From Streptosporangium carneum (GTDB lineage Bacteria; Actinomycetota; Actinomycetes; Streptosporangiales; Streptosporangiaceae), in NCBI RefSeq assembly GCF_027922005.1, contig NZ_BSEV01000012.1:1-64000 (forward strand): a stretch of 64,000 nucleotides of DNA, written 5' to 3'. The position numbers and the translations under genes are program-made. Below, one piece after another: positions 54,441-64,000 of the stretch; positions within the stretch are counted from its first letter, which is position 1; the number at the start of each line of letters is the position of its first letter. Under the pieces are notes generated by a model. It ran no database searches. It saw nothing but the letters and a program-made list of their open reading frames with translations, and had not been told where the DNA came from.

Positions 54441-55412
54441 ATGCCCCTGATCGTCGTCACCACCTCGCCCCGGGTCGCCCCGGGGCTGCTCAGCCGTCAC
54501 GCGTGGCGGGTCCTCGAGGAAGGGCCGGTGCGCACCGGGTCCGCGGACCATCCGCACCTGCCCTACCTCGCGGAGGCGGGGGTGGCCGTCGAGGTCGTCA
54601 CACCGGACCCGGCCGCCCTGGTCCGCGAGGCCCGCGACGGGACCGTCGTGTGGTTCGAGGCCGACGAGGCGCTGATGCGCGCCGTCGGCCACGCCGCGCT
54701 CGCGCTGGACGACCCGCCGGTGATCGAGGTCGTGCCGGGCTCGTACGACCTGCCGGGAGCGCGGGTGCTCGACCTCGTCGCGGTGATGGACCGTCTCAGG
54801 GTGAACTGCCCGTGGGACGCCCGGCAGACCCACGAGTCGCTGGCGCCGTACCTCATCGAAGAGGCCTACGAGGTGCTGGAGACCATCGAGGAGGGCGACC
54901 ACGCCGCCCTGCGCGAGGAGCTCGGCGACCTGCTCCTCCAGGTCGCCTTCCACGCCCGCGTCGCCCACGACCGCCCCGAGGACGCGGGCGGCTTCGACAT
55001 CGACGACGTGGCCGAGGGGATCGTCGCGAAGCTCGTCCGCCGCCACCCGCACGTGTTCGCCGACACCAGGGTCGAGGGCGCGGAGGAGGTCAGCGACAAC
55101 TGGGAGACGATCAAGGCCGCCGAGCGCGCGGCCAAGAACGGCGGCGACTCGGGCTCCGTCGTCGACGGGGTCCCGATGGGCCAGCCGGCCCTCTCCCTCG
55201 CCGCCCAGCTCATCAGGCGGGCCGAACGCGTCGGCGCACCCGCGGAGCTCCTGCCCGACCCTGAGGACACCGCCGATCTGGGCGTCCGGCTGCTCGCTCT
55301 CGTACGGCAGGCGCACGAGGCCGGCCTCGACCCCGAAGCGGAACTGCGCGCCGCCGCCCGCCGCTACCGCGACCGGGTCCGCGCCTGGGAGTCCGGCGGT
55401 CACGGCTCCTGA
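54441..55412 (+). CDS. mazG: Nucleoside triphosphate pyrophosphohydrolase MazG
   Basis: The 323-aa protein hydrolyses (d)NTPs to monophosphates plus PPi. The MazG core has CPWDARQTHESLAPYLIEEAYEVLE, EELGDLLLQVAFHARVA, and the EExxE-type metal ligands, with RRHPHVFADTRVEGAEEV and NWETIKAAER. An N-terminal ~110-residue extension, also in mycobacterial MazG, has no clear motif. TAACCT lies seven bases before the ATG with no Shine-Dalgarno, fitting leaderless initiation. Confidence 0.94.
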   Translation: MPLIVVTTSPRVAPGLLSRHAWRVLEEGPVRTGSADHPHLPYLAEAGVAVEVVTPDPAALVREARDGTVVWFEADEALMRAVGHAALALDDPPVIEVVPGSYDLPGARVLDLVAVMDRLRVNCPWDARQTHESLAPYLIEEAYEVLETIEEGDHAALREELGDLLLQVAFHARVAHDRPEDAGGFDIDDVAEGIVAKLVRRHPHVFADTRVEGAEEVSDNWETIKAAERAAKNGGDSGSVVDGVPMGQPALSLAAQLIRRAERVGAPAELLPDPEDTADLGVRLLALVRQAHEAGLDPEAELRAAARRYRDRVRAWESGGHGS

Positions 55413-55444
55413 GGGCGGCTGCCTGGTCCACAAGGGAACACGCC

Positions 55445-56203
55445 TCAGACCAGACGGCCGCCGATGAACTGCACGAGGCCGTAGGCACGGTGGCGGATTC
55501 CGGAGAAGCCGAGGCGGGCGAGGGCTTCGGTGACCTCCTCGTCGCCGAAGAGGCGGACTCCCGAGGCGGTGCCGACGAGGTCGTTGAGCGGGCCGCCGAG
55601 AGGCAGTCGCCGGGTCGTCATGACGGCGATTCGGCCGCCGGGCCTGAGCGCCCGCGCCATCCCCGCCAGGGCGTCGAAGGGGCGGTCGAAGAGGTAGAGC
55701 GCCGCCAGGCAGCACACCGCGTCGAACAGGCCGGGCAGGAAGGGCAGGTTCACGGCGTCGCCCCGAACGTACACGACGTTTCCCGACGCGGTGTCGCGCA
55801 CCGCGCGGGTGAGCATCGTCGCCGACGCGTCGATCCCGACCGCAAGCCCGTCCTCGCCGATCGCCTGGGCCAGTGTCCGCGTCACGTTGCCCGGCCCGCA
55901 GGCCACGTCCAGCACCAGGTCGCCGGGGCCGAGTTCGAGCATCCGCCGGACCAGCGCGGTCTCCTGCGCGGTGCTCGGCCCGAAGGGGCCCTTCAGCGTG
56001 CCGAGCACCGCGGGCCGCCACACCCGCTCGTAGATCCTCGGCAGGAACGACGAACGCATGAGCCACTGCACGGGAGACTCCTCGACGGGCTCGTCGTCGA
56101 GGAGGTCCAGGTAACCGTCTCCCGGAGGCCTCCGTCCCGCCAGGTCGAGCAGGGCGGGATCCAGTAGCTCACGGACCCGTTCGAGGGCCGCGGCATCACT
56201 CAT
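55445..56203 (-). CDS. Class I SAM-dependent methyltransferase (UbiE-like)
   Basis: The 252-aa protein has VLDVACGPGNVTRTLAQAI as the SAM loop, VGIDASATMLTRAV, VRGDAVNLPFLPGLFDAVCCLAAL and MARALRPGGRIAVMTTR. An N-terminal ~85-residue helical extension includes WRPAVLGTLKGP. Small-molecule or quinone/lipid methylation is possible; nothing in the context decides. It is convergent with mazG and divergent from eno. Confidence 0.85.
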   Translation of the reverse strand: MSDAAALERVRELLDPALLDLAGRRPPGDGYLDLLDDEPVEESPVQWLMRSSFLPRIYERVWRPAVLGTLKGPFGPSTAQETALVRRMLELGPGDLVLDVACGPGNVTRTLAQAIGEDGLAVGIDASATMLTRAVRDTASGNVVYVRGDAVNLPFLPGLFDAVCCLAALYLFDRPFDALAGMARALRPGGRIAVMTTRRLPLGGPLNDLVGTASGVRLFGDEEVTEALARLGFSGIRHRAYGLVQFIGGRLV

Positions 56204-56306
56204 GTCTTCGATTTGAACACACGCGTGACACCGAAGAGGAAGCCGCCCGCCGTACCGGGTGGTGGGCCTCGATAGGCTTCTGAGGCAAACTGTCCTGTGA
56301 CTTTAG

Positions 56307-57593
<1,287 letters not shown>

Positions 57594-57606
57594 TTTCGCA
57601 CGGTAC

Positions 57607-57637
57607 GGCTCGCGCCCGGCCAAATCGGGCGCGGGCC
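57607..57637 (+). terminator. Hairpin terminator after eno
   Basis: A 12-bp stem with one G-T pair (57607-57618 with 57626-57637) and loop GCCAAAT, 14 bp after the stop. Confidence 0.8.
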
Positions 57638-57758
57638 GCACCGCGGGGCAGGCGAACCGGGACCGCCGGGGATGCGGCCGGGATGCATGGGCATGTCACC
57701 CGGATGCCGGGAGCCCCCGCGGACGCGACGGGTCAGGAGCACGGACGGGGAGGCGCGC

Positions 57759-58193
57759 ATGGCGAAACAGCCGCAGCTGACGGGACGGGCCGCGGTCCTC
57801 GCGGTCGTGGTGTGCGCGATCGCCATGAGCCTCGCCTACCCGATCAGGGTCTATGTCGCCCAGCGTCGCGACATCGCCCAGCTCGAACAGCAGAAGGCCA
57901 GGGAACTCGCCGAGATCAAGAAGGAGGAGGACCGCTACCGTCAGCGCCTCGATCCCGGCTACATCAAGCGGATCGGCAGGGAGCGGCTCTTCTACTGCGA
58001 TCCCGGGCAGAAGTGTTACGTCGTCATGAGGGAGCGCCCGGCCCAGAGCAAGGGCGCGCCCGCGGAGAAGCAGGCCGCCAGGCCGCCGTGGTACCAGACG
58101 CTCTGGGAGTCGGTCGAGGCCGCCGACACCGGCAACGGCGCGAAGGTGGCCGAGCCGGGGAAGGCCGCGAAGGTGGCCGAGACCGGCAGATGA
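57759..58193 (+). CDS. ftsB: FtsB/DivIC-type septum formation initiator
   Basis: The protein is 144 aa from ATG at 57759, with GGGGAGG upstream. One TM helix (AAVLAVVVCAIAMSLAYPI), then a short coiled coil (RRDIAQLEQQKARELAEIKKEEDRYRQRL) and the conserved DPGYIKRIGRERLFYCDPGQ. This matches the bitopic division protein that bridges FtsL and FtsQ. A Lys/Ala-rich tail contains the repeat KVAEPGKAAKVAETG. The order eno-ftsB-DUF501-ppx is conserved in actinobacteria. Confidence 0.92.
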   Translation: MAKQPQLTGRAAVLAVVVCAIAMSLAYPIRVYVAQRRDIAQLEQQKARELAEIKKEEDRYRQRLDPGYIKRIGRERLFYCDPGQKCYVVMRERPAQSKGAPAEKQAARPPWYQTLWESVEAADTGNGAKVAEPGKAAKVAETGR

Positions 58194-58224
58194 CCCCGAT
58201 AACCTGGATGTCGTCTTTCAGGGG

Positions 58225-58935
58225 GTGTCACGGATGGTCGACGACCACGATGTGGCGGCGGTCGAGCGGCAGCTCGGCCGGACGCCGAGAGGGCTGCGGG
58301 CGGTGGCGCACCGCTGCCCGTGCGGCCTGCCCGACGTGGTGGAGACCGCGCCCAGGCTGCCGGACGGCTCGCCGTTCCCGACGCTGTTCTACCTGACCTG
58401 CCCGAAGGCCGCCTCGGCCATCGGCAGGCTGGAGACCTCCGGGATGATGCGGGCCATGCAGGCCAGGCTGGCGGAGGATCCCGACCTGGCGCGGGCCTAC
58501 CAGGCGGCTCACGACGACTATGTCGCGCGTCGTGACAAGGCCGCGGCGGAGGAGGGGCTTGAGCCGCTGCCCAGAGACATGCAGAGCACAGGGGGCATGC
58601 CCTCCAGGGTGAAGTGCCTGCACGCCCTGGTCGGGCACGAGCTCGCGGCGCCGGGAACCAACCCGTTCGGCCGCGAGGCCCTCGACGCGCTCGGCGAGTG
58701 GTGGGCGGGCGGGCCGTGCTGCTCGCCGGAGCCCGAGAACGCCGTGGCCGAGGGCGCCGTGCCCGAGAACGCCGTGGTCGAAAACGCCGTGGCCGAGGGC
58801 GCCGTGGCTGAGAACGTCGTGGTCGAGGGCGGCGCCTCCGGAGACGGGGTCGCCGGACACGACGGGGAGACGGACCTGGGCAGGCCAGGTTCCGCGGTGA
58901 AGCCGAGCACTACCACCCAAGAGGAGAGCACGTGA
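58225..58935 (+). CDS. DUF501 protein with Ala-Val-Glu repeat tail
   Basis: The 236-aa protein (GTG 58225; ATG 58234 possible) shows the DUF501 features HRCPCGLPDVVETAPRLPDG, PTLFYLTCPKA, RVKCLHALVGHELA and NPFG. A zinc- or metal-binding role of the Cys/His residues is possible; function is not established. The last ~70 residues are low complexity: segments of the type NAVAEGAVPENAVV repeat with a 45-bp period at the DNA level (58738 and 58783). Its stop overlaps the ppx start (GTGA), so the two are coupled. Confidence 0.88.
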   Translation: MSRMVDDHDVAAVERQLGRTPRGLRAVAHRCPCGLPDVVETAPRLPDGSPFPTLFYLTCPKAASAIGRLETSGMMRAMQARLAEDPDLARAYQAAHDDYVARRDKAAAEEGLEPLPRDMQSTGGMPSRVKCLHALVGHELAAPGTNPFGREALDALGEWWAGGPCCSPEPENAVAEGAVPENAVVENAVAEGAVAENVVVEGGASGDGVAGHDGETDLGRPGSAVKPSTTTQEEST

Positions 58936-59891
58936 CCCGTGTCGCCGCGATCGACTGTGGCACCAACTCCGTCCGCCTGCTCATCGCGGACGTTCACGCC
59001 GACACCCTGACCGACGTCGAACGGCGGATGGAGATCGTCAGGCTGGGCCAGGGCGTCGACAGGACGGGCAGGCTGGCCCCCGAGGCGCTGGAGCGCACGT
59101 TCACCGCGATGCGCGGCTACGCCGAGCTGATCGAGCGGCACGGCGCCTCCGCGGTGCGAGTGGTGGCCACCAGCGCGACCAGGGACGCCGCCAACCGCCA
59201 GGACTTCGTGGACGGTGTGCGGCGGATCTTCGGGGTCGAGCCCGAGGTGATCACCGGCGCCGAGGAGGCCGAGCTGTCCTTCGCCGGGGCCACCCGCGAC
59301 CTGGTGCGGCTCTCGCCGGAGACGGGCCTGCCGACCCCTGACGGCACCAGGCCGCCCTACCTCGTGTTCGACATCGGCGGCGGCTCGACCGAGTTCGTGA
59401 TCGGCTCGACGCACGTCGAGGCGGCGCTGTCGGTGGACATCGGCTGCGTCAGGCTGACCGAGCGGCACCTGCGGGGCTCGGCCGCCCCGCCTTCGCCCGA
59501 GGTGGTCGAGGCGATTGTCGCCGACATCGACGACGCGCTCGACCGGGTCTCGGAGAAGGTGCCCGTGGAGCGTGCGCTGACGTTGGTCGGACTCGCGGGA
59601 TCTGTCACAACCGTCGCGGGAATAGCGCTTGAGCTGCCCGAATATGACCCGGTGAAAATCCACCACTCGCGAATTCCGGCAAATCGGGCGCATGACATTT
59701 CTCGCCGTCTTCTGGAGATGACTCACGACGAGCGCGCCGCGATCGGAGTGATGCATCCGGGAAGGGTCGACGTCATCGGCGCGGGGGCTCTCATTCTGGA
59801 CCGGATCCTGCGCCGGTACGGTTTCACCGAGGTGATCGTCAGTGAACACGACATTTTGGATGGAATCGCCTGGTCGGCATCTAAACTTTAA
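58932..59891 (+). CDS. ppx: Ppx/GppA phosphatase (exopolyphosphatase)
   Basis: The 319-aa actin-fold enzyme shows AAIDCGTNSVRLLIADV (phosphate loop), VRVVATSATRDAANRQDFV, EVITGAEEAELSFAGA with the catalytic Glu, FDIGGGSTEFVIG, and GLAGSVTTVAGIAL. It lacks the C-terminal HD domain, like other short actinobacterial members. The family removes phosphate from polyphosphate ends or cleaves pppGpp. It is the fourth polyphosphate-related gene in the window besides ppk, the NUDIX fusion and CYTH-CHAD. Confidence 0.93.
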   Translation: MTRVAAIDCGTNSVRLLIADVHADTLTDVERRMEIVRLGQGVDRTGRLAPEALERTFTAMRGYAELIERHGASAVRVVATSATRDAANRQDFVDGVRRIFGVEPEVITGAEEAELSFAGATRDLVRLSPETGLPTPDGTRPPYLVFDIGGGSTEFVIGSTHVEAALSVDIGCVRLTERHLRGSAAPPSPEVVEAIVADIDDALDRVSEKVPVERALTLVGLAGSVTTVAGIALELPEYDPVKIHHSRIPANRAHDISRRLLEMTHDERAAIGVMHPGRVDVIGAGALILDRILRRYGFTEVIVSEHDILDGIAWSASKL

Positions 59892-60059
59892 TGAGATCTG
59901 GACATTTGTCTTGTTGATGGGGTATTGAGAGATCGTTCCGTTCATGGTTAGGTGAAGGGGCTTTAGCGAGGCTTTGCCGTGGGGCCCGGCACAGCTGGTG
60001 TCGGGGCGGCAACCGTCTCCGGAGCGCATTCGCTTCCTAACGAAACGGAGCATCCCCTC

Positions 60060-61445
60060 ATGAAGTCCGGACTAGCACGCAGGCTAGCCGCGGTGGGAGC
60101 CGGCACGGCCATGCTGGCGACGATGGCGATCGGCCTCGCGGCCTCGCCGGCAGCGGCGGCGGCGAGCGGATCCACCCAGACGGCCGCCTCGGCCGTCGCC
60201 AAGCCGAAGCCCGCGGTTTCGGTCGGCACCCCCAAGGCGTCCCCCGCCAACTACGAGGGCCGCTGTCCCGCCAAGGTGACCTTCTCCTCGACCGTCAAGG
60301 TGAAGACGGTCGCGAGCAGGACCACCGTCGCCTACCGCTGGCTGCGCGGCGACGGCTCCAAGAGCAAGGTCAAGACCCTTGTCCTGCGCGGCAAGGGCGC
60401 CAAGAGCGTCACCGTCAAGGAGTCGTCCACCTTCAAGGGCGACGTGAAGGGCTGGCAGGCCCTTCAGGTCCTGGCGCCGCGCGCCGCGACCTCCGGCAAG
60501 GGTCGCTTCAGCGTCTCCTGTGGCGGCGGCCAGGACGAGGGTGACGGCAAGCAGGTCATCCAGGTCGGCGTCGGCGCTCGGGCCTGGGTCGACGAGGGCA
60601 ACTGCGAGGCTGCCCTGATCGGCAAGATCACCGCCTCCAGCCCGACCTGGGTGCACTACCGCTGGGTGGTCAACGGCGACGTCGTCGACCGTGACTCCGT
60701 CCGCGTCGAGAGCTCCCGCAAGGTCGTCCACGTGATCAGGCCGCGTCACAACCTGAGCGGCTGGGCGGTCCTGGAGATCGTGGACCCGGTCCAGAACTCC
60801 TCGAACCGCGTCGGTTTCAGGATCCGGTGCAAGGACGAGACGCCGAAGGTCACCGCGTCCGTCAGCGCTCCGGACTCCTACACCGGCACCTGCCCGGTCA
60901 CCCGTAACTTCACCGGCACGATCGCCGTGTCCCACGGCCACGGCACCGTCAAGTACCGCTGGATCCGTGACGGCGTCGCCGGTGGCTGGCAGGACGTCTC
61001 CTTCGACGGCCGTGGCTACCAGAGCCGCACCGTGACCGACTCCTGGACCGCCTCGGCGTCCGGGACCAGCAAGCGCGCGATCGAGCTCTACAACGGTTCC
61101 ACCACCGGCACCGTCGAGGGCAAGGTCACCTGCCAGTCCGTTCCCACGATCAAGACCTGGATCGTGGGCGGCAGCGTCTCGGCCAAGCAGACCGCCGTCA
61201 ACTGCCCGACGTCCACCGTCGCCGGCAGCGGCAACATCTCCGCCACCGGCCCGGTCAAGGTCAAGTACGCCTGGACCGTCAACAACGTCGTCGTCGACTC
61301 CGGTGAGCTCGACTTCGCCGGGGCCGGCACCAAGACCGTCTCCTTCACCAAGGAGTCGAACGGCACCAGCGGCGGCACCGCCAAGCTGACGATCGGCGGC
61401 GGCGCCTTCGAGTCGGCGTCCTACAGCGCCTCCTGCCCCGCCTAG
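60060..61445 (+). CDS. Secreted protein with four Cys-paired Ig-like repeats
   Basis: The protein is 461 aa from ATG at 60060 with GGAG nine bases upstream. A signal peptide (LAAVGAGTAMLATMAIGLAA, cleaved after AAAA) is followed by four repeats of about 90-105 residues. Each begins with a Cys segment (NYEGRCPAKVTF; EGNCEAALIGKI; SYTGTCPVTRNF; AVNCPTSTVAGS), continues with a VxYRW/YAW strand, and ends with a second Cys (FSVSCGG; FRIRCKD; KVTCQS; SASCPA). One disulfide per repeat in a beta-sandwich is likely. I recognise no named family. No sorting signal or TM is present. A true U-tract terminator follows. Confidence 0.85.
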   Translation: MKSGLARRLAAVGAGTAMLATMAIGLAASPAAAAASGSTQTAASAVAKPKPAVSVGTPKASPANYEGRCPAKVTFSSTVKVKTVASRTTVAYRWLRGDGSKSKVKTLVLRGKGAKSVTVKESSTFKGDVKGWQALQVLAPRAATSGKGRFSVSCGGGQDEGDGKQVIQVGVGARAWVDEGNCEAALIGKITASSPTWVHYRWVVNGDVVDRDSVRVESSRKVVHVIRPRHNLSGWAVLEIVDPVQNSSNRVGFRIRCKDETPKVTASVSAPDSYTGTCPVTRNFTGTIAVSHGHGTVKYRWIRDGVAGGWQDVSFDGRGYQSRTVTDSWTASASGTSKRAIELYNGSTTGTVEGKVTCQSVPTIKTWIVGGSVSAKQTAVNCPTSTVAGSGNISATGPVKVKYAWTVNNVVVDSGELDFAGAGTKTVSFTKESNGTSGGTAKLTIGGGAFESASYSASCPA

Positions 61446-61500
61446 TACGGCCAGGAGGACCGGGGTCCGCGTCTGACGCGGGTTCCACCGGAACCACATC

Positions 61501-61533
61501 GGCGGCGTCCGCTTCCAGCGGGCGCCGCCTTTT
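61501..61533 (+). terminator. Intrinsic terminator with U-tract
   Basis: A 12-bp stem (61501-61512 with 61518-61529, one G-T pair), loop TTCCA, then TTTT. It ends the transcript of the four-repeat secreted protein. Confidence 0.9.
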
Positions 61534-61582
61534 CGTACCCCTTGTTTCCAGCAGGTTTCCGCGCCGCCGGGTTTCGCGCCGA

Positions 61583-61669
61583 CCGGTCCGTGACGAGTCA
61601 GCCGGTTCGTGACGAGTCAGCCGGTTCGTGACGAGTCAGCCGGTCCGTGGCGAGCGGGCCGGTCCACGG
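61583..61669. repeat. 19-bp tandem repeat, four units
   Basis: Units of the type CCGGTTCGTGACGAGTCAG start at 61583, 61602, 61621 and 61640; the first three differ at one position, the fourth is diverged, and a partial fifth follows. It lies in the 338-bp gap between the secreted protein and PadR. Confidence 0.9.
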
Positions 61670-61746
61670 CAAGGGAGGTCGGCGGCTCCCGGGTTCGCGG
61701 TGCGGGCCCCGGCGCCTCCGGGGGTTCGCGACATGGGATCTTCGTA

Positions 61747-61785
61747 TTGTCACTACTGTGTAATGCGTACTACTCTGCGATGCGT
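61747..61785 (+). promoter_or_regulatory. PadR promoter with 17-bp direct repeats, probably leaderless
   Basis: ACTACTGTGTAATGCGT (61752-61768) is followed directly by ACTACTCTGCGATGCGT (61769-61785), 14 of 17 identical. TTGTCA (61747-61752) and TACTCT (61771-61776) are spaced 18 bp as -35 and -10, and the GTG start codon lies seven bases after the -10. The repeats cover the promoter and start codon, where an autoregulator would bind. Confidence 0.5.
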
Positions 61786-62110
61786 GGACGGTAGTCAACT
61801 GCTCAAGGGCGTGCTCGACCTCGCCGTGCTGGCCGTGCTCGCCGAACGCGACAGCTACGGCTACGACGTCGTGCGCAGGCTGCGCGAGGCCGGTCTCACC
61901 GAGGTGGGCGACGCCTCGGTCTACGGAACGCTGCGCCGCCTGTTCAGGGCGGGAGCCCTCACCTCGTACGTGGTCGCCTCGGACGAGGGCCCCCATCGCA
62001 AGTACTACGGGCTCAACGACACCGGCAGGGCCCAGCTCGCCTCCTCGGCCAGGACCTGGGCCGCCTTCTCCGCCACCATGGACGATCTCCTCAAGGAGGG
62101 TCGCGCGTGA
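61784..62110 (+). CDS. PadR-family transcriptional regulator
   Basis: The protein is 108 aa from GTG at 61784. Family pattern: QLLKGVLDLAVLAVLAERDSYGYDVVRRL, DASVYGTLRRLFRAGALTSYV as recognition helix and wing, and PHRKYYGLNDTGRAQL. ATG at 61763 would add seven residues without family support. No Shine-Dalgarno is seen, while a promoter ends just before the GTG. It overlaps the next gene by four bases (GTGA), the usual PadR/membrane-partner arrangement. Confidence 0.92.
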   Translation: MDGSQLLKGVLDLAVLAVLAERDSYGYDVVRRLREAGLTEVGDASVYGTLRRLFRAGALTSYVVASDEGPHRKYYGLNDTGRAQLASSARTWAAFSATMDDLLKEGRA

Positions 62111-63171
62111 TCACCCCCGACCGCTACGCGCAAGCCGTACGAGACGCTCTGGCCGACCTGCCCGCGCGGGACAGGGAGGAGCTCCTGGAGGACCTGGACG
62201 ACCATCTCGCGGAGGTGGCGGCCGAGTCGGACGCGCCGCTGGAGGAACGGCTGGGGCCGCCGGAGGCGTACGCGGCCGAGCTGCGGGCCGCCTACGGGGA
62301 CAGGACGGTCGCCATGGGCAAGAAGGGGCGGAGCCTGCGGACGCGCCTGGCGGCGTCACGCGACGTGCTGTCGCGGCTGCCCGTCTACCGCCACGCGGAG
62401 GAGTTCGCGCCCGAGCTGCGGCCCGCCTGGTGGGTCCTGCGCGGCTACGTGCTCGCGTTGCTGCTGTCGGCCCTGAGCGGGACCCGGCACATCCTGCCGG
62501 GGAGCCCCGCCGAGTGGGTCGTCGTGGCGGCGTTCGTGGTCGTCTCCGTCTGGCTGGGCCGTACGGCTCGCGAGGGCAGACCCCCTCGCGCGGTGAGGGC
62601 CGGGATCGCGGCGATCAACGCGCTGGTCGCGATCGTCGCCATGGTGGTCGTGTTCACGGCGGGAGACTGGAACCCCCGCCGGGACGACCTGTTCTACGAG
62701 AGCGCGCGCGACGCCCCGGTGACGCAGAGGGTTGAGATGGTCCCCTCGGGATCACTGGGCGGGGACGTCCACAACATCTTCCCCTACTCCAAGGACGGCA
62801 GGCTGCTGGAGGGCGTGCGTCTCTACGACCAGGAGGGAAGGCCGATCACCCTCGACCTCGAGGCGTCCGACTACCGGATCAAGCCGGTCTGCTTCGGTGA
62901 GCCTCCCAGGACGAACGAGTTCCCGCTGCCGCTGGTCAGCGTGTACTCCCTCGACGGAGACGAGTGCCTGCCGTCCGGCCTGAACGTCCCCGACGGCGTT
63001 GCGCCCACCGCGCCTCCGGCTGTCCCTCCGGTCGAGCCGCCGGCACAGCAGCCATCACCTGGCACGTCCCCGTCCGTGTCCCCGTCCGGGTCCCCCTCCG
63101 CTTCCGGATCGCCTTCTCCGTCTTCCTCCGCGTCCGCCTCCCCGTCCCCGTCCCCGTCCAGGACCAGGTGA
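62107..63171 (+). CDS. PadR-associated membrane protein with HAAS-like N-terminus
   Basis: The 354-aa protein (GTG 62107) starts with a helical region typical of PadR partners (AVRDALADLPARDREELLEDLDDHLAEV), followed by three TM segments (about residues 115-190). An outer domain carries two Cys and GDVHNIFPYSKDGRLLEGVRLYD. The tail is ~50 residues of Pro/Ser repeats (PSPGTSPSVSPSGSPSASG). The gene is translationally coupled to PadR and probably under its control. Function is unknown. Confidence 0.82.
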   Translation: MITPDRYAQAVRDALADLPARDREELLEDLDDHLAEVAAESDAPLEERLGPPEAYAAELRAAYGDRTVAMGKKGRSLRTRLAASRDVLSRLPVYRHAEEFAPELRPAWWVLRGYVLALLLSALSGTRHILPGSPAEWVVVAAFVVVSVWLGRTAREGRPPRAVRAGIAAINALVAIVAMVVVFTAGDWNPRRDDLFYESARDAPVTQRVEMVPSGSLGGDVHNIFPYSKDGRLLEGVRLYDQEGRPITLDLEASDYRIKPVCFGEPPRTNEFPLPLVSVYSLDGDECLPSGLNVPDGVAPTAPPAVPPVEPPAQQPSPGTSPSVSPSGSPSASGSPSPSSSASASPSPSPSRTR

Positions 63172-63192
63172 GGTGATGGCACGATCGGGGGC

Positions 63193-63990
63193 ATGACCTT
63201 CGTTCCTCCTGGATCCGGCTGGCCTGGCGATCCGGCCAGGCCCGACACCCCCGTCGCCCATGACCCCGCCGAGGTCGAAGAGCTCGCGGAGACGAGCGGC
63301 ACGCTCGGCGAGCTCACGGCCAGGCAGTCCGTCTGCCGGGCCTGCCCGAGGCTGGTCGAGTGGCGCGAGGAGGTGGCGACGGTCAAGCGGAGGGCGTTCG
63401 CCGGGGAGACCTACTGGGGACGGCCCATCGCGGGATGGGGGGAGGACAGGCCCGAGGTCCTCATCGTCGGGCTGGCCCCGGCCGCGCACGGCGGCAACCG
63501 CACGGGGCGGATCTTCACCGGTGACCGCAGCGGGGACTGGCTGTTCGCCTCTCTCCACCGCACCGGCCTGGCCGTGCAGGAGACCAGCGTCCACGCGGGG
63601 GACGGACAGCGCCTCGTCGGCGCCCGGATGCTGGCGGCCGTACGGTGTGCCCCGCCCGCGAACAAGCCCGAGCCGTCCGAACGGACCAACTGCCTGCCGT
63701 GGCTGGCCAGGGAGGTGGAGCTGGTCGCCGACAGCGTGCGCGTGATCGTCGCGCTGGGCGGCTTCGCCTGGCAGGCGGTCTGGCCCGCGCTGCGGCAGGC
63801 CGGGTACGCCCTGCCGCGCCCGAGGCCGCCCTTCGGACACGGAGCCGAGGTCGAGATCTCCCGCGGCGGAACTCCGGCGCATCTTCTCGGGTGCTACCAC
63901 CCGAGCCAGCAGAACACCTTCACCGGGCGGGTCACCGCCGAGATGCTCGACACCCTCTTCACCAGGGCGAACGCGCTGCGGCGCTTGTGA
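63193..63990 (+). CDS. Family 5 uracil-DNA glycosylase (UdgB type)
   Basis: The 265-aa protein has [16 protein letters not shown] (first iron-sulfur Cys pair), [22 protein letters not shown] (active-site motif 1 of family 5, without the polar catalytic Asn of other families), and [14 protein letters not shown] (motif 2). Further Cys in [10 protein letters not shown] and TNCLPW complete a 4Fe-4S site. It removes uracil and other deaminated bases from DNA. ATG at 63193, just after the PadR partner. Complete before the window ends. Confidence 0.93.
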   Translation: MTFVPPGSGWPGDPARPDTPVAHDPAEVEELAETSGTLGELTARQSVCRACPRLVEWREEVATVKRRAFAGETYWGRPIAGWGEDRPEVLIVGLAPAAHGGNRTGRIFTGDRSGDWLFASLHRTGLAVQETSVHAGDGQRLVGARMLAAVRCAPPANKPEPSERTNCLPWLAREVELVADSVRVIVALGGFAWQAVWPALRQAGYALPRPRPPFGHGAEVEISRGGTPAHLLGCYHPSQQNTFTGRVTAEMLDTLFTRANALRRL

Positions 63991-64000
63991 ACTCGATCAC

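Noticed and set aside
59892-60059. Riboswitch (c-di-AMP type) before the secreted protein
   Set aside because: I looked for the conserved core of that class and did not find it; only a plain ribosome site is evident.

Overview
The window is very GC-rich, has many GTG starts and 4-nt (ATGA/GTGA) gene overlaps, and carries the housekeeping gene order of a filamentous actinobacterium. Protein flavour suggests Streptosporangiales (Streptosporangium/Nonomuraea-like), but this is an inference from recall, not a database search. From memory, the backbone follows the M. tuberculosis Rv1002c-Rv1026 order: pmt, metG, tatD, rsmA, ispE, (TetR) glmU, prs, rplY, pth, mfd, SurA-like lipoprotein, mazG, eno, ftsB-like, DUF501, ppx. 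There are no rRNA genes, transposases or CRISPR arrays. One tRNA (Gln, UUG) is present.

Layout. 1-5.1 kb: end of a protein O-mannosyltransferase, a multi-TM GT-C-like protein, a polyprenol-phosphate-type GT2, and metG. 5.2-12 kb: tatD, then a translationally coupled receptor Ser/Thr kinase and secreted FG-GAP beta-propeller, and a secreted protein with about 185 uninterrupted Gly-X-Y triplets; these stand where M. tuberculosis has rpfB. 12.5-17.8 kb: rsmA, ispE, an ABC-F ATPase, MarR, and a Tam-like methyltransferase. 18-22.4 kb: polyphosphate genes (CYTH-CHAD facing ppk1 and a NUDIX/histidine-phosphatase). 22.5-24.8 kb: a TetR with a long charged helical tail and a fatty-acid desaturase with a palindromic operator. 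25.1-29.5 kb: tRNA-Gln, glmU, prs, rplY, pth.

29.6-50.1 kb is the accessory part, set between pth and mfd. It combines polysaccharide assembly (WbaP-like initiating transferase, GT2, WecG/TagA-like GT, Wzx-like flippase, Wzy-like polymerase, Wzz-like protein, GH26-like secreted hydrolase) with a PAPS supply and recycling set (CysDN, a degenerate ATP-sulfurylase/APS-kinase fusion, CysQ, a TauE/SafE permease) and three different sulfotransferases. No sulfate-reduction gene is present. I read this as a pathway for a sulfated extracellular glycan, the most notable system in the window.

50.2-64 kb: mfd, lipoprotein, mazG, a methyltransferase, eno, ftsB-like, DUF501, ppx, a secreted four-repeat Cys-paired protein, a PadR/membrane-protein pair, and a family 5 uracil-DNA glycosylase.

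Smaller themes: two 27-residue mini-ORFs that begin VSERS and end in an ATGA overlap with rsmA and prs; several starts that look leaderless (TANNNT 6-8 nt before the start codon); many in-gene and intergenic short repeats; and clear hairpin terminators.
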